Below the pieces are notes generated by a model that saw only the letters and a program-made list of their open reading frames with translations, searched no databases and was not told the origin of the DNA. From Prevotellaceae bacterium (GTDB lineage: Bacteria; Bacteroidota; Bacteroidia; Bacteroidales; UBA932), in contig JAIRNF010000058.1 of NCBI GenBank assembly GCA_031258195.1, forward strand, positions 34,820 through 98,819: a stretch of DNA of 64,000 nucleotides. Reading direction: 5' to 3'. The translations under genes and the position numbers were made by a program. Shown here piece by piece: positions 47,384 through 56,543 of this stretch (its first letter is position 1; each line of letters begins with the position of its first letter).

Positions 47384-48615
47384 CTATCGGCTATACTGCT
47401 TAATGACCGCCTCTATCCAATCGAAATCAGAGCCTAAGTAAATATCCGGTTGGATGCCGACATTTTCATACGGTAAGTATTTTTTCCAGCTGTCTTTTAA
47501 ATCTGAAAAATGGATTCTGAATCTTTTTGAAGGTGTCTCCAGCTCCTTAAGATAGTTTCGTCCGTAGGTAATTACCCCCGATGTTCTGTCGCCTAACGCG
47601 ATAACATTACCCAACGACTTCATTTTTAACGTAAGCTGCTCGACATTGCTGGCGGTATAGTAGTTTACCAAAATGTAACTATTGCCTTTAAATCTTTTGA
47701 ACAAATCATAGAATTTCTGTGAATTTTTATCACCACCACCTCCGTTGTTTCTCAAATCTACAATTAAGTTTTCGGTCTTTAGAGAATCTGATATTCTATC
47801 ATAAAACACTTTAGACTTTTGTATCCCGTCATTGGAGGAGTTAAATGTTCCCAGTTTAACGTATGTAAAAGAGCTGTTTAGCTTTTTAAAGACATAAACC
47901 TCATTTGGAAAGCTTACATTATAGAGCTCTTCCTTTGACGGTTGTTTTTGCCATTTAAATGTTTTAAATGTACCATCCTTAAAATATTCCATGGTTGAAT
48001 AAAGCCTTTTGTCAACCAAGCCTCCGGTGAAAATACGGAAACAGTCATCCCCTTTCGGAGCAAGATAGAACATCGTTTCTCCGCGCTCCCACGATGGAAT
48101 TTTTGTATCTAAAATAACGCCCTGTAGCAGCCCGTCTTCGTTTTTAAAAATGGCTATTATGAGGTTCCTTATAGTATATCCTTTCATAATCTTCTGTTTT
48201 TCGTACCGAAAGTGATGCTTCTAAGCTGTCTAAGTCCATTTTTACCTTTGGATAAAAATTGTACTCGGGATTATTTTTTTACACTAAGAAGAAAATCCTC
48301 GTTTGGTAAATCTTTATATGAGAAGCTTTTTGTATTGCCTTTAATAGAGTTGTGGCTATCTACCAGCTGGTCTAGCAGCTCGTATAGCATGATGTAGCTT
48401 TTAATAATACCCGGTTCGTCATGATTTCCTTGTTGTTTTAGTTCCTCGTATTTTGATTGTACGGTAGCGTGCTTCTCCTTTTGAGTTTGATACGAGGCGG
48501 ATTTTTTAAGTTGCTCATAAACAAAATCTAAATCTTTTTGGCATTGGTTTGCAGGAGCCTAACCTGCGCATGTAAAAGCAGGGGCTAAAAGTAAAATCAG
48601 AAATAGCTTTTTCAT
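47384..48615 (-). pseudogene. Decayed S41-family peptidase
   Basis: A signal peptide starts at 48615 (MKKLFLILLLAPAFTCAG), but codon 19 is TAG (48559-48561). Reading past it gives a helical N-terminal domain that runs into an A7 tract (48274-48280), where a one-base shift is needed to continue with KNNPEYNFYPKV; a further shift near 48155 leads to the open part 47384-48187. That part has the S41 motifs NLIVDLRNNGGGG and YYTASNVEQL, with the expected catalytic serine. One nonsense and at least two frame changes make this an inactive gene. Its neighbour, the VOC gene, is also broken. Confidence 0.85.
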
Positions 48616-48710
48616 TTGCTTGGTTTTTTAGAATGTAATAGCTACGTATAATGCCTTGAAAAATCGTTTGCTTTACCTAATGTAACGGGGTACTCTTTTT
48701 TGCATCCTTG

Positions 48711-49136
48711 TTATTTGGTCGTTTCGCTTACAAGCTGCTTGCCCAGCTTCTCGTATTCAATGTCGTTAGGCTCCCAAAGCTCTATCTTATTTCCTTCCGC
48801 GTCAAGAATATGAACATACTTTCCGTAATCGTATGTTTGGATAGAATCTATAATCGTCACCCCGCTTTTCTTTAAATCTTCAACAAGGGCTTCTATATTT
48901 TCAACTCTGAAGTTTATCATAAAGTCTTTTGTCGAAGGAGCAAAGTATTAGGTGTCTTGTTCAAAAGGACTCCATTGGGTAAATCCTTTTTTTGTATTGT
49001 CGGCGCCTTGATACCATTCAAAAACTGCGCCATAATTATTGGTATTTAATCCGAGGTTTGCCTTATACCATTCCCTCATTTTGTTTGGATCTTTGCATTT
49101 GAAAAAAATGCCGCCAATACCTGTTACCTTTTTCAT
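48711..49136 (-). pseudogene. VOC/glyoxalase-family protein with an in-frame stop
   Basis: Two pieces in one frame (49136-48948 and 48945-48711) are separated by a single TAA directly behind SPFEQDT. Together they make a normal VOC protein of about 140 residues: VTGIGGIFFKCKDPNKMREWYKANLGL, then YFAPSTKDFMINFRVENI and DAEGNKIELWEPND. A lysine or glutamine codon probably mutated to TAA. Everything else in the frame is intact, so the loss looks recent. Functions in this family vary (isomerases, antibiotic-binding proteins), and none can be assigned. Confidence 0.85.
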
Positions 49137-49374
49137 CTTGTCGGATTATTAAATGGTTATTTTTTGTTGCCTTAAATACTAGCTGAAACGGAACGATGCT
49201 GCTATAACCAATAAAATTAGCAAATATTTGGATTTATGAGGTATTTTGAGCGTTTTTGTATATTCGGATGAATTGCTTTTTGAGGCTATGAGGCTTTATC
49301 GAAATTTGTAATAGTGTGTGGTTTATTGTAACTTGCACCACTTTTTTGAAAATCGAATTTATTTTTCTAGTAAT

Positions 49375-50700
49375 ATGTTTGAAAATTTATCGGAACGTCT
49401 AGAACGTTCGTTTAAGCTGCTGAAAGGCGAAGGTAAAATTACCGAGATTAACGTTGCCGAAACGCTAAAAGATGTTCGTAAGGCGTTACTCGATGCCGAC
49501 GTTAGCTATAAGGTTGCCAAATCGTTTACAGACGACGTAAAGGTAAAAGCGTTAGGACAAGACGTGCTAAAAGCTGTTCGTCCCAGTCAGATGATGGTGA
49601 AAATCGTCCACGACGAGTTGGCGGAGTTAATGGGCGGGCAAGCCGTCGATATCAACCTTAAGGGTAACCCTACCGTTATTCTTATCGCAGGTTTACAGGG
49701 TTCCGGTAAAACAACATTCTCGGGTAAGTTGGCGTTATACCTCAAAACCAAGAAAGGTCGCCAGCCCATGCTGGTTGCCGACGACGTTTACCGTCCTGCC
49801 GCTATCGAGCAGCTAAAAGTTTTGGGAGAGCAGGTTGGTGTTCCGGTATATTCTGAGGATGGAAATAAAAATCCTGTCGAAATTGCTAAGAACGCAATTA
49901 AAGAAGCAAAGCTGAAGGGACATAATACGGTTATTGTCGATACAGCCGGTCGTTTGGCTATCGACGAGCAGATGATGAACGAGATTGCCGCTGTTAAGAA
50001 AGCGGTAGATCCGCACGAAACGCTCTTTGTGGTCGATTCTATGACAGGGCAAGATGCCGTGAATACGGCTAAAGAGTTTAACGACCGTCTTGATTTTAAC
50101 GGCGTTGTGCTTACCAAGCTGGATGGTGATACGCGCGGCGGTGCTGCGCTTTCGATACGCGCGGTGGTAGATAAGCCCATCAAGTTTATGAGCATGGGCG
50201 AGAAGATGGAAGCGCTGGACGTTTTCCATCCCGAGCGTATGGCAGACCGTATCCTAGGTATGGGAGATATCGTATCTCTTGTAGAAAAGGCGCAGGAACA
50301 GTTTGATGAGGAAGAAGCCCGTAAGCTTCAGCGCAAAATAGCCAAAAACGAGTTTAACTTTAACGATTTCTATAACCAGATCCAGCAAATCAAGAAAATG
50401 GGTAACATCAAAGATTTGGTAGGAATGATACCGGGCGTGGGCAAGATGATGAAGGATGTAGAAGTTGACGATGATGCGTTTAAAAGCATAGAGTCGGTTA
50501 TCAAGTCTATGACTCCATCGGAGCGCGAAAACCCAAACCTGATGAACGGTAGCCGTCGCAAGCGTATCGCTTTAGGTAGCGGCGTAGATATTGTAGAAGT
50601 AAACCGCCTGATTAAGCAGTTTGAAGAAACCCGCAAGATGATGAAATCGATGTCGGGCGGAAATAAGTTGAAACAAGTGGCAAAAATGAGGAGGCGTTAG
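49375..50700 (+). CDS. ffh: Signal recognition particle GTPase
   Basis: Ffh binds signal sequences and the SRP RNA and, with FtsY, targets membrane proteins. The 441-residue protein has an N domain, a GTPase G domain with GLQGSGKTTFSGKLA (P loop), DTAGR, TKLDGDTRGGAALS and GMGDIVSLVE, and an M domain with the RNA-binding SRRKRIALGSG and a methionine-rich tail (MMKSMSGGNK). I chose the ATG at 49375, where homology begins; the longer ATG at 49318 adds 19 unrelated residues. It is complete. Confidence 0.96.
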   Translation: MFENLSERLERSFKLLKGEGKITEINVAETLKDVRKALLDADVSYKVAKSFTDDVKVKALGQDVLKAVRPSQMMVKIVHDELAELMGGQAVDINLKGNPTVILIAGLQGSGKTTFSGKLALYLKTKKGRQPMLVADDVYRPAAIEQLKVLGEQVGVPVYSEDGNKNPVEIAKNAIKEAKLKGHNTVIVDTAGRLAIDEQMMNEIAAVKKAVDPHETLFVVDSMTGQDAVNTAKEFNDRLDFNGVVLTKLDGDTRGGAALSIRAVVDKPIKFMSMGEKMEALDVFHPERMADRILGMGDIVSLVEKAQEQFDEEEARKLQRKIAKNEFNFNDFYNQIQQIKKMGNIKDLVGMIPGVGKMMKDVEVDDDAFKSIESVIKSMTPSERENPNLMNGSRRKRIALGSGVDIVEVNRLIKQFEETRKMMKSMSGGNKLKQVAKMRRR

Positions 50701-50713
50701 TTAGCCTCAAATA

Positions 50714-50748
50714 TTGTACAACGTTCAAAAAAACGATAGTTTGTACAA
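50714..50748. repeat. Two TTGTACAA palindromes between ffh and folD
   Basis: TTGTACAACGTT (from 50714) and TTGTACAACATT (from 50741) are direct repeats, each with the palindromic core TTGTACAA, 27 bases centre to centre. They could be operator half-sites or a terminator part. The same core occurs at 47342-47349. Confidence 0.45.
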
Positions 50749-50825
50749 CATTTCAAGATTACAAAAAACCCCGTTTTGATCTTAGAAAAATCATAGAAAG
50801 GGTTGATAATACTAGATTTTGACAA

Positions 50826-51701
50826 ATGGAAATAATAGACGGAAAAAAGACATCGGCAGCTATAAAAGCAGAGGTAACAGCCGAGGTTGCTAAAATGAAA
50901 AGCGAGGGTAAACGTACCCCCGGGCTTGCTGCTATATTGGTTGGCAATGATCCTGCCAGCGGAGTATACGTAGGTCGCAAAGAAAAAGACTGCAAAGAGG
51001 TAGGCTTTCACTCCCTCGTACTTCGCCTGCCCGAAACAATTACAGAAGAAGAACTGCTGGCAGAAATTAAGAAGCTAAATACCAACCCTGATATCGACGG
51101 TATTATAGTGCAGCTACCGCTACCTAAGCATATATCGGAACAAAAAGTTATAGAAACCATCGACTATAAAAAAGATGTAGATGGCTTCCACCCTATAAAT
51201 GTAGGACGAATGGTAATAGGGTTACCTAGCTACGTATCGGCTACACCGTTCGGTATTGTGGAATTACTGGCTCGCTATAAAATAGAAACAGCAGGTAAAA
51301 ATTGCGTAGTACTTGGTCGCAGTAATATTGTGGGACGTCCGGTAGCAAACCTGTTATCGCAAAAAGGTAATTCCGGAGATTGTACTGTTACCATATGCCA
51401 TAGTCGAACTAAGAATCTGAACGAGATTTGTAAGGCGGCAGATATTATTGTTGCGGCAATGGGCATACCGGAGTTCCTGAAAGCTGATATGGTAAGCGAA
51501 GGCGCTGTGGTTATTGATGTGGGTATTACCCGTGTAGAAAATGCCGAAAGTAAAGCAAAGCTGGTAGGCGACGTTAAATACGACGAGGCTGCTCCTAAGT
51601 GTAGCTACATTACGCCGGTTCCGGGCGGGGTAGGACCTATGACGCGTGCGGCCTTGTTACAAAATACACTTAAAGCGGCTAAAAAAGAGATTTACGGATA
51701 G
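50826..51701 (+). CDS. folD: Methylenetetrahydrofolate dehydrogenase / cyclohydrolase
   Basis: FolD interconverts 5,10-methylene-THF, methenyl-THF and 10-formyl-THF. The 291-residue protein has the catalytic [14 protein letters not shown] (Tyr and Lys), [12 protein letters not shown], the Rossmann NADP+ loop [17 protein letters not shown] and the C-terminal [19 protein letters not shown]. All signature residues are present and the length is typical. A tRNA-Arg gene follows on the same strand after 81 bases, with its own promoter. Confidence 0.96.
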   Translation: MEIIDGKKTSAAIKAEVTAEVAKMKSEGKRTPGLAAILVGNDPASGVYVGRKEKDCKEVGFHSLVLRLPETITEEELLAEIKKLNTNPDIDGIIVQLPLPKHISEQKVIETIDYKKDVDGFHPINVGRMVIGLPSYVSATPFGIVELLARYKIETAGKNCVVLGRSNIVGRPVANLLSQKGNSGDCTVTICHSRTKNLNEICKAADIIVAAMGIPEFLKADMVSEGAVVIDVGITRVENAESKAKLVGDVKYDEAAPKCSYITPVPGGVGPMTRAALLQNTLKAAKKEIYG

Positions 51702-51741
51702 CGGAAAATAAGGCAGCTAGATAGTTTTCTGTATTTCCGCT

Positions 51742-51770
51742 TTTGTATAAACGGTTTTTTATTACCTTTG
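51742..51770 (+). promoter_or_regulatory. Predicted promoter of tRNA-Arg
   Basis: TTTG (51742-51745) and TACCTTTG (51763-51770) are 17 bases apart, a good match to the Bacteroidetes promoter. Transcription would start near 51777, six bases before the tRNA. Confidence 0.75.
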
Positions 51771-51782
51771 CAACCGCAAAAT

Positions 51783-51856
51783 GGTCCCGTAGCTCAGCTG
51801 GATAGAGCAACAGATTTCTAATCTGTGGGTCACAGGTTCGAATCCCGTCGGGATCA
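51783..51856 (+). tRNA. tRNA-Arg (anticodon TCT)
   Basis: A full cloverleaf of 74 bases can be folded: acceptor GGTCCCG/CGGGATC with one G-T pair, D arm AGCTCAGCTGGATAGAGC, anticodon stem ACAGA/TCTGT with loop TTTCTAA (anticodon TCT at 51817-51819, reading AGA), and T arm with GGTTCGAATCC. CCA is not encoded. The 3' side is a frequent integration target, and an integrase remnant starts 110 bases downstream. Confidence 0.95.
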
Positions 51857-51865
51857 CGGAAGCGA

Positions 51866-51900
51866 AGCGCGCGGGTAGGTATAGCCCGCGCGCTTTGTTT
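51866..51900 (+). terminator. Terminator of tRNA-Arg
   Basis: AGCGCGCGGG (51866-51875) and CCCGCGCGCT (51885-51894) form a perfect GC-rich stem with a nine-base loop, followed by TTGTTT. Confidence 0.85.
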
Positions 51901-51965
51901 AATATCGAAACGAACGGAAAAATTCCGTACATTTACGCCATAATGTTTCATAACTGTTTCATGGA

Positions 51966-52455
51966 ATGGCTACCTTTAAAATATTTCCTTTAGTATCTAA
52001 TAAAAAGGCGGACGGCACCGTACCTATCGTTATTAGAGTTATCCACGAGGAAGTATATATCTACGCCCCACGGAGCGCTGTATAAGGACTTAAAAGGCGG
52101 AGAAATTAACAGGAATAAGGATTCGAACCTAACCGTCAAGCTTAATCCGCTTTACAATAAGGTGCGAAAGATTCTCGACGATATCGGCTTTAGGGTGAAG
52201 GCGTATTCGGCCGACGAGTTTAGGGAGTATATCGTTAAAGTGCTGAATGAAGAAAGCGATGATAGGATCGACTTCTTTCGATTCGCCCGTACGTTTATCG
52301 AAAGCGTAAAAGATAAGAAACCCGGAACGGCCGGCAACCATCGCGTTGCGATAAATAACCTCGCTCGCTTCGTCGGTAAGGAGCCGCTGGATATAAACGA
52401 TATCACGTCGCTCTTTTTAAACCGGTACCAAAAATGGATGGATATAGAGCGCGGA
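51966..52455 (+). pseudogene. Truncated tyrosine-recombinase (integrase) remnant
   Basis: The first frame (from the ATG at 51966) reads MATFKIFPLVSNKKADGTVPIVIRV, the Arm DNA-binding start of Bacteroidetes tyrosine recombinases, and stops at 52083. After a one-frame shift it continues as LYKDLKGGEINRNKDSNL and the SAM-like core-binding domain (FFRFARTFIESVKDKKPGTAGNHRVAINNL). It breaks off near 52455, so the catalytic domain with R-H-R-Y is missing. It lies directly behind tRNA-Arg, which suggests an old integration at this tRNA. It cannot be active. Confidence 0.75.
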
Positions 52456-52675
52456 GCCGAACGCGGAGTTGGCCGAAAAGCTGAGGAAGGAGCGGAGCGC
52501 GTTGATGAGGCGAGCCGAAGAGCTGCTGGGCGAAGCGGAAAAAAGAAGCGATAGCCCGCTTTTTCCGCCGTCGGACGATGGTCGACGGCGGCGTAGCGTC
52601 TTCAAAAACATGACGAATCCGACAGTCCGGAAGCCGTGTAATTTACGAAAAAGACGGAAGAGCATATCCGGTTAA
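52455..52675 (+). pseudogene. Orphan coding fragment, coiled-coil-like
   Basis: From about 52455 the DNA turns rich in GC and codes in one frame for NAELAEKLRKERSALMRR, AEELLGEAEKRSDSPLFPP and a basic end. The first part looks like a charged coiled coil, but there is no start codon of standard type near its 5' end (the first is a TTG at 52469). It is probably the fused tail of another mobile-element gene. No family is recognised. Confidence 0.4.
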
Positions 52676-52705
52676 ATAGCCGACGACAGCTAAAAAGACA
52701 TAGCG

Positions 52706-53047
52706 ATGAAAAAAGTAAAGGTTATAGTAGAGTGGGTTTCCGATGGAGGTATAGGCGCGATTATGCGAGACGAAATGTTTACCGGCATGGGCGAAACCGC
52801 GGAGGCTGCCGTTAACGACTTAAGGCGTAGCGTCGCGTTTTTTATCGAAACGGCTAAAGAGAAAGGGTTCCCCTATAAGCCGTATTTGGACGGGGAGTTT
52901 GATATAGAGCCGGACTATGATGCCGTAAGTATGCTAAAGTACGCCCGCGCATATATGAAAGCTACTAAGCTGGCGGAGCTAATAGGCGTATCGGCCGTAC
53001 AGCTTGGTCGCTACGCCAACGACAAGGCGAAGCCCCGCGCCGAGTAA
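52706..53047 (+). CDS. HicB-family antitoxin-like protein
   Basis: The 113-residue protein starts with a HicB-like fold (KVKVIVEWVSDGGIGAIMRDEMFTGMGETAEAAVNDL) and ends in a short helix-turn-helix (KLAELIGVSAVQLGRYANDKAKPRAE). The frame stops with TAA at 53045-53047, but the bases behind still code in frame for KRELVTGSRKFATPFSAITL up to a TAG at 53108-53110, which fits the usual end of such proteins. So the stop may be a mutated glutamine codon. No HicA toxin gene is seen on either side, so the gene is an orphan in the mobile-element scar. Confidence 0.6.
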   Translation: MKKVKVIVEWVSDGGIGAIMRDEMFTGMGETAEAAVNDLRRSVAFFIETAKEKGFPYKPYLDGEFDIEPDYDAVSMLKYARAYMKATKLAELIGVSAVQLGRYANDKAKPRAE

Positions 53048-53142
53048 AAGCGCGAACTTGTTACGGGGTCGCGTAAGTTCGCGACGCCATTCTCCGCTAT
53101 TACTTTATAGCTATTGTTTGACAGCTGTACCGCGAGAATGGC

Positions 53143-53171
53143 AAGCCCCGGATAATACCGGGGCTTTTTAT
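53143..53171 (+). terminator. Terminator behind the HicB-like gene
   Basis: AAGCCCCGG (53143-53151) and CCGGGGCTT (53158-53166) form a perfect stem with a six-base loop, followed by TTTATTTT. Confidence 0.85.
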
Positions 53172-53379
53172 TTTAACGCGATAATTTTTTATTAGCTTGC
53201 CGTCTTAAAATAGCCATAAAAACTTTCGGTAACTATATGGCGCTGATATTCCGGAATCAGAAGAAAGAACGACCTTTAGCCGTAAAATCGCCCTGAAAGG
53301 TAGCGGCGGCTTTTAAAGAGCGCCGGTCTATCGCGCCCCGGCGCTTATTCCGGTTGAACACTTGGGCGGGCTATCAGCT
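53172..53379. other. Gene-free stretch inside the scar
   Basis: No gene is visible. AGCGCCGG (about 53319) and CCGGCGCT (about 53337) form a GC-rich hairpin. The junction between foreign DNA and the hydrolase fragment probably lies here. Confidence 0.4.
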
Positions 53380-53607
53380 ATCAACTTTCACATGAAATTA
53401 AATGGCGTAACCGTACAAGAAGGGAATAGCTCGGATATGATTTCTAATGTAGCTAAGCTTATATCATACGTTTCACAACTTACGACGCTAAAAATCGGCG
53501 ACCTTAGCTTTACCGGAACCCCCGCGGGCGTTGGTCCTGTGAAAATCAACGATGGAATACAAGCGTATATAAACAGCGAGCTGTCGCTTGATGTTGAAAT
53601 TAAATAG
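53380..53607 (+). pseudogene. C-terminal fragment of a fumarylacetoacetate-hydrolase-family protein
   Basis: The open stretch reads MKLNGVTVQEGNSSDMI and LKIGDLSFTGTPAGVGPVK, matching only the last 75 or so residues of FAH-family hydrolases (2-hydroxyhepta-2,4-diene-1,7-dioate isomerase type). The N-terminal two thirds with the metal ligands are absent. The gene was cut by the insertion or a deletion and cannot be active. Confidence 0.75.
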
Positions 53608-53707
53608 CAAAAATTACGGCTAAGAAAAAATCGCCGGGCTCATTAATACCGGGAATAGCTGCTGGTTTTTCGCTTCCTATTTTACTATTTACAGTAGCCT
53701 ATTTTCG

Positions 53708-54148
53708 CTAAATACGGCTATTTCCGTTAATCCGAACTTGCTTCTTTTCGAGCTCTTCGAACTTTTCGATGGCTCTAGAGCAAACGACTACTATGCCTCC
53801 GAAAATTTGCACAACGCAAAACAGCATCACCAGCCTCGCGAAAAGGCCATACGGATACGACCAGCAAACGGAAAAGCACCACAAGCCCGCGCCAAAGGCC
53901 ATGAAAGCATGCGCGACTAAAGTAGTTTTCGGATACGAGGATAACGTCATAGCAGAAAATGTAGTTAGTATGGTTAATGCTACGAGCAGAAAAAATATAG
54001 TAATACAGGAAAAAATGCCTATGAAAATAATCCATACTAAGCTAAGCGAAAATAGCCAATAGGCAAATTCCGTTATACCCAAAGCCAAAAGCTCGATACC
54101 GCTACCCAAAATAATAATGGATAGTACTAACCGCGCGATCCTTTTCAT
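53708..54148 (-). CDS. Small membrane protein, unknown
   Basis: The 146-residue protein has four hydrophobic segments (residues about 5-27, 32-64, 72-95 and 104-125) and a charged C-terminus (SRAIEKFEELEKKQ). It resembles no family that I can name. It lies in the scar between two broken genes and points against them. Its codon and base use are between those of the foreign and the host DNA. Confidence 0.5.
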   Translation of the reverse strand: MKRIARLVLSIIILGSGIELLALGITEFAYWLFSLSLVWIIFIGIFSCITIFFLLVALTILTTFSAMTLSSYPKTTLVAHAFMAFGAGLWCFSVCWSYPYGLFARLVMLFCVVQIFGGIVVVCSRAIEKFEELEKKQVRINGNSRI

Positions 54149-54199
54149 AATTCCCGATCCTTAATTTTTCACCCGCGATTTTACGAAATTGAAGGTTAA

Positions 54200-55181
54200 A
54201 AAAAGGCTTCGGTATTCGTAAATTTCGAGTATGTGTTTTACAACATACGAAAAGCAGACGGAACTTACGGTTATGAAGATGGCTTAGAATCCATCGTTCT
54301 TCACGGCTCTCTCTCAAGAAAAAGTGGAGGAAATGGTGGAACTTATGTGATAAACCAAGGTAACTTAACCTTCGTTGACGATTATGATGTAACATTTGTT
54401 GAAGGTATATTTACCATTAAGCGAGCTACACAAACGGTTACGTTACAACCTATAGCCCGTCAGTGTGCCGATTCTGATGATGATATTATTTTGCAGGCAG
54501 TCAGTTCGTCTGGTTTGCCCATAAGATTCGAAAGCAGCAATCCAAATGTGGCTATAGTAAGTACGCTCAACGATGAGGGAAATGAAGGTTGGGTATACAT
54601 CAATAGTGCCGGAAAAACAGTGTTTACTGCATATCAGGATGGAAACGATAATTACGAATCGGCGCAGTCTGTTGGACGTACCTTCTTTGCTGATCTTCCC
54701 TCAGGCACGATAATCAGTAAGTGGAACAACGAAATACTGGTGATAAATAACAAAGGCGAAAAATTTGCTGCCTATCAATGGTATCGCAATGGCGAAATGC
54801 TAATGGGCGAAACCAATCAAGAGCTTGCTATCTACGGCTTTGTTGCAGACTACCATGTTGTTGTAATTACTACCGATGGAGAATCGATAAAGAGCTGTAC
54901 GTATCGCCTAGCGCTAACAAATAGTAGCGCCAGATCAAGCAACATTAAAGCCTATCCAAATCCTTTACCAAGAGGAGCACAGCTGACAATAGAGCTGCCA
55001 GAAGGTCTAGACGAAGAGTCCTACAGTGTATATCTATAGCTTTAGCGGAAAGTTAGAAAAAACAGTAAAAGGAGCAGGTCGCCAGATCACTATCAACAGT
55101 TTATCGGGTAATGGTGTTTATTTGATCAAGACTGTTACTAAATCTGGTAAAATATTTGACAGCAAAGTAATTATCAACTAA
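54200..55181 (+). pseudogene. C-terminal part of a T9SS adhesin (MBG-type), frameshifted
   Basis: The frame is open from 54200 with no start codon, so the N-terminal part is lost. It reads an incomplete MBG-type domain (TYGYEDGLE, DYDVTFVEGIFTI), then Ig-like stretches and SNIKAYPNPLPRGAQLTIELPEG, the typical lead-in to a type IX secretion sorting domain. It stops at 55039 (SYSVYL). One base later the frame continues as YSFSGKLEKTV and ends GVYLIKTVTKSGKIFDSKVIIN, the missing T9SS C-terminal domain. So the gene carries both a 5' truncation and a frameshift. Confidence 0.8.
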
Positions 55182-55187
55182 TACAAT

Positions 55188-55220
55188 AAGTTGCTGTACC
55201 TTACTAAGGTACAGCAACTT
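55188..55220. terminator. Perfect hairpin behind the adhesin fragment
   Basis: AAGTTGCTGTACCTT (55188-55202) and AAGGTACAGCAACTT (55206-55220) form a perfect 15-base stem with loop ACT. No T tract follows. It lies seven bases behind the adhesin stop and 18 bases before the next ATG, so it could end the transcript or sit in the leader of the beta-barrel gene. Confidence 0.65.
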
Positions 55221-55238
55221 CAATACATATCAAAAGTT

Positions 55239-56075
55239 ATGAGATATTTTATTCTATTTATCGCTGTTGTTGTGGCAAATAATCTTTTTGCACAAGACAT
55301 AACATCTAAATCTTATGTAAGCATAAATGCAGGAGGAGGTTTGCATGGTTTAACTTATGACTTACCGGAAGGTAGTAGCCGTGATATTAAGTTTAACTTT
55401 TCGACTAATGCCAGCTATCATTACTCAATTAATAAGAGCTGGAGTATTGGCACAGGAATCAATTTTTCGAAATATTCTACAACGTTTAAGTTAGGCTCTT
55501 ATGGTTACTCATACGATGCTGTAGATATTGATAACGATCCATATAAAATGAATATTGCCGTAAATGGATTAAAAGAAAAACAAAGTGCTACTTTTTTAGA
55601 AATCCCTATTACGGCCCGTTATCATTTTCCGCTTAACAGTAAGCTTGATCTATGGGTAGGAGCGGGATTTAGCATAGGCTTCTTAACATCGGCAAAGTAC
55701 GAAGTAGAAAGTGGGTCGATTACAACAACCGACTACTATGAACAGTATGATTGGACAATAAAAGATTATCCTTCTAAGGGATTTTATGCTACAAATATTT
55801 CAGGAGAAAGTACCGATTTAAGCTTAAAAACACCATTTAGCGTACTAGGCGAAGTTGGGATAAGATTTTCTCTTACTCAGAATCGGTTCTTATCTGCAAA
55901 TCTATACGGAAGTTACTGTTTGAATGATATTAATGATGAAAAATCTATGGAAAGTAAACTTATTAAGTTAGAGAATAATCATATATACTATAATGGGTTA
56001 ATAGCATCTGGCTTAGCTGATAATATTAAACTCTTTTCTCTAGGATTAAAGTTAGGAGTTGGATTTTCATTTTAA
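55239..56075 (+). CDS. Outer-membrane beta-barrel protein (PorT/OmpA-barrel-like)
   Basis: The 278-residue protein has a signal peptide (MRYFILFIAVVVANNLFAQ) and a chain of amphipathic strands with aromatic ends, for example SYHYSINKSWSIGTGINFS, TFLEIPITARYHFPLNS and SVLGEVGIRFSLTQNRFLS. It ends in F (LGVGFSF), as barrels do. It belongs to the broad outer-membrane barrel group of Bacteroidetes; its function is not known. The ATG at 55239 is chosen because the signal peptide starts there; the open frame runs from 55191. Confidence 0.78.
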   Translation: MRYFILFIAVVVANNLFAQDITSKSYVSINAGGGLHGLTYDLPEGSSRDIKFNFSTNASYHYSINKSWSIGTGINFSKYSTTFKLGSYGYSYDAVDIDNDPYKMNIAVNGLKEKQSATFLEIPITARYHFPLNSKLDLWVGAGFSIGFLTSAKYEVESGSITTTDYYEQYDWTIKDYPSKGFYATNISGESTDLSLKTPFSVLGEVGIRFSLTQNRFLSANLYGSYCLNDINDEKSMESKLIKLENNHIYYNGLIASGLADNIKLFSLGLKLGVGFSF

Positions 56076-56507
56076 AAACTTAAAAAAGAGAGCTATCAAA
56101 TAGCTATTTATATAGAAACCTAATTCTTTCTAAAAAAGACAATATAGCATATCAAAGTGATAGTGAACCATTGCAAATCCCTAAACTATCCCTTATATGC
56201 TATATTTTAATTGAACGCTCGCAATATAACTTGAAGCTTTAGCTCTAGGTCGCTGCCTTCAATGCGTACATACTTGAAGGTACTAGTTTAAAACGCTCTT
56301 TTCTGAGAGTTATTCATCAAAATTTATCTTCCCAGCCGGATAATCTGAAACGGATATAAATATTTTAATGCATCTTTAACTTATGGCAAACAATATTTAT
56401 GATATAAAACATACTATCCAACTATATCATACTCTGTATGAGTAATAAGTAATAAATACTGCTGAAAAACCTTTTTCTGTTTCCTCTACTTTTGAAATCT
56501 TTATTCA
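56076..56507. other. Intergenic region with two hairpins
   Basis: No gene is visible. AGCTATCAAATAGCT at about 56092 is a small hairpin that may end the barrel gene. AATATAGCATAT (56141-56152) and ATATGCTATATT (56195-56206) form a perfect 12-base stem with a 42-base loop, followed by TTAATT. The rest is A+T-rich. Confidence 0.55.
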
Positions 56508-56515
56508 TACTTTTG
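56508..56515 (+). promoter_or_regulatory. Predicted -7 element of the riboswitch-led operon
   Basis: TACTTTTG fits TAnnTTTG and puts transcription start near 56522, about 20 bases before the cobalamin aptamer. A TTTG at 56491 is too close to be the -33 element. Confidence 0.5.
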
Positions 56516-56543
56516 ACCCCGAAAGTTCTTTTCTTATTTCAAC

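Noticed and set aside
48559..48947. Stop codon reassignment to explain in-frame TAG and TAA in the S41 and VOC genes
   Set aside because: Both codons end many intact genes in this window, and the S41 gene also has frameshifts, so ordinary decay explains the data.
49788..50229. Two long minus-strand frames (135 and 138 codons) opposite ffh
   Set aside because: They are shadows of the strongly biased ffh coding sequence and show no protein-like pattern or start signal.
51783..55181. Direct repeat of the tRNA-Arg 3' end as an attachment site
   Set aside because: I looked for a second copy of TTCGAATCCCGTCGGGATC in the scar and found none, so no att pair is claimed.
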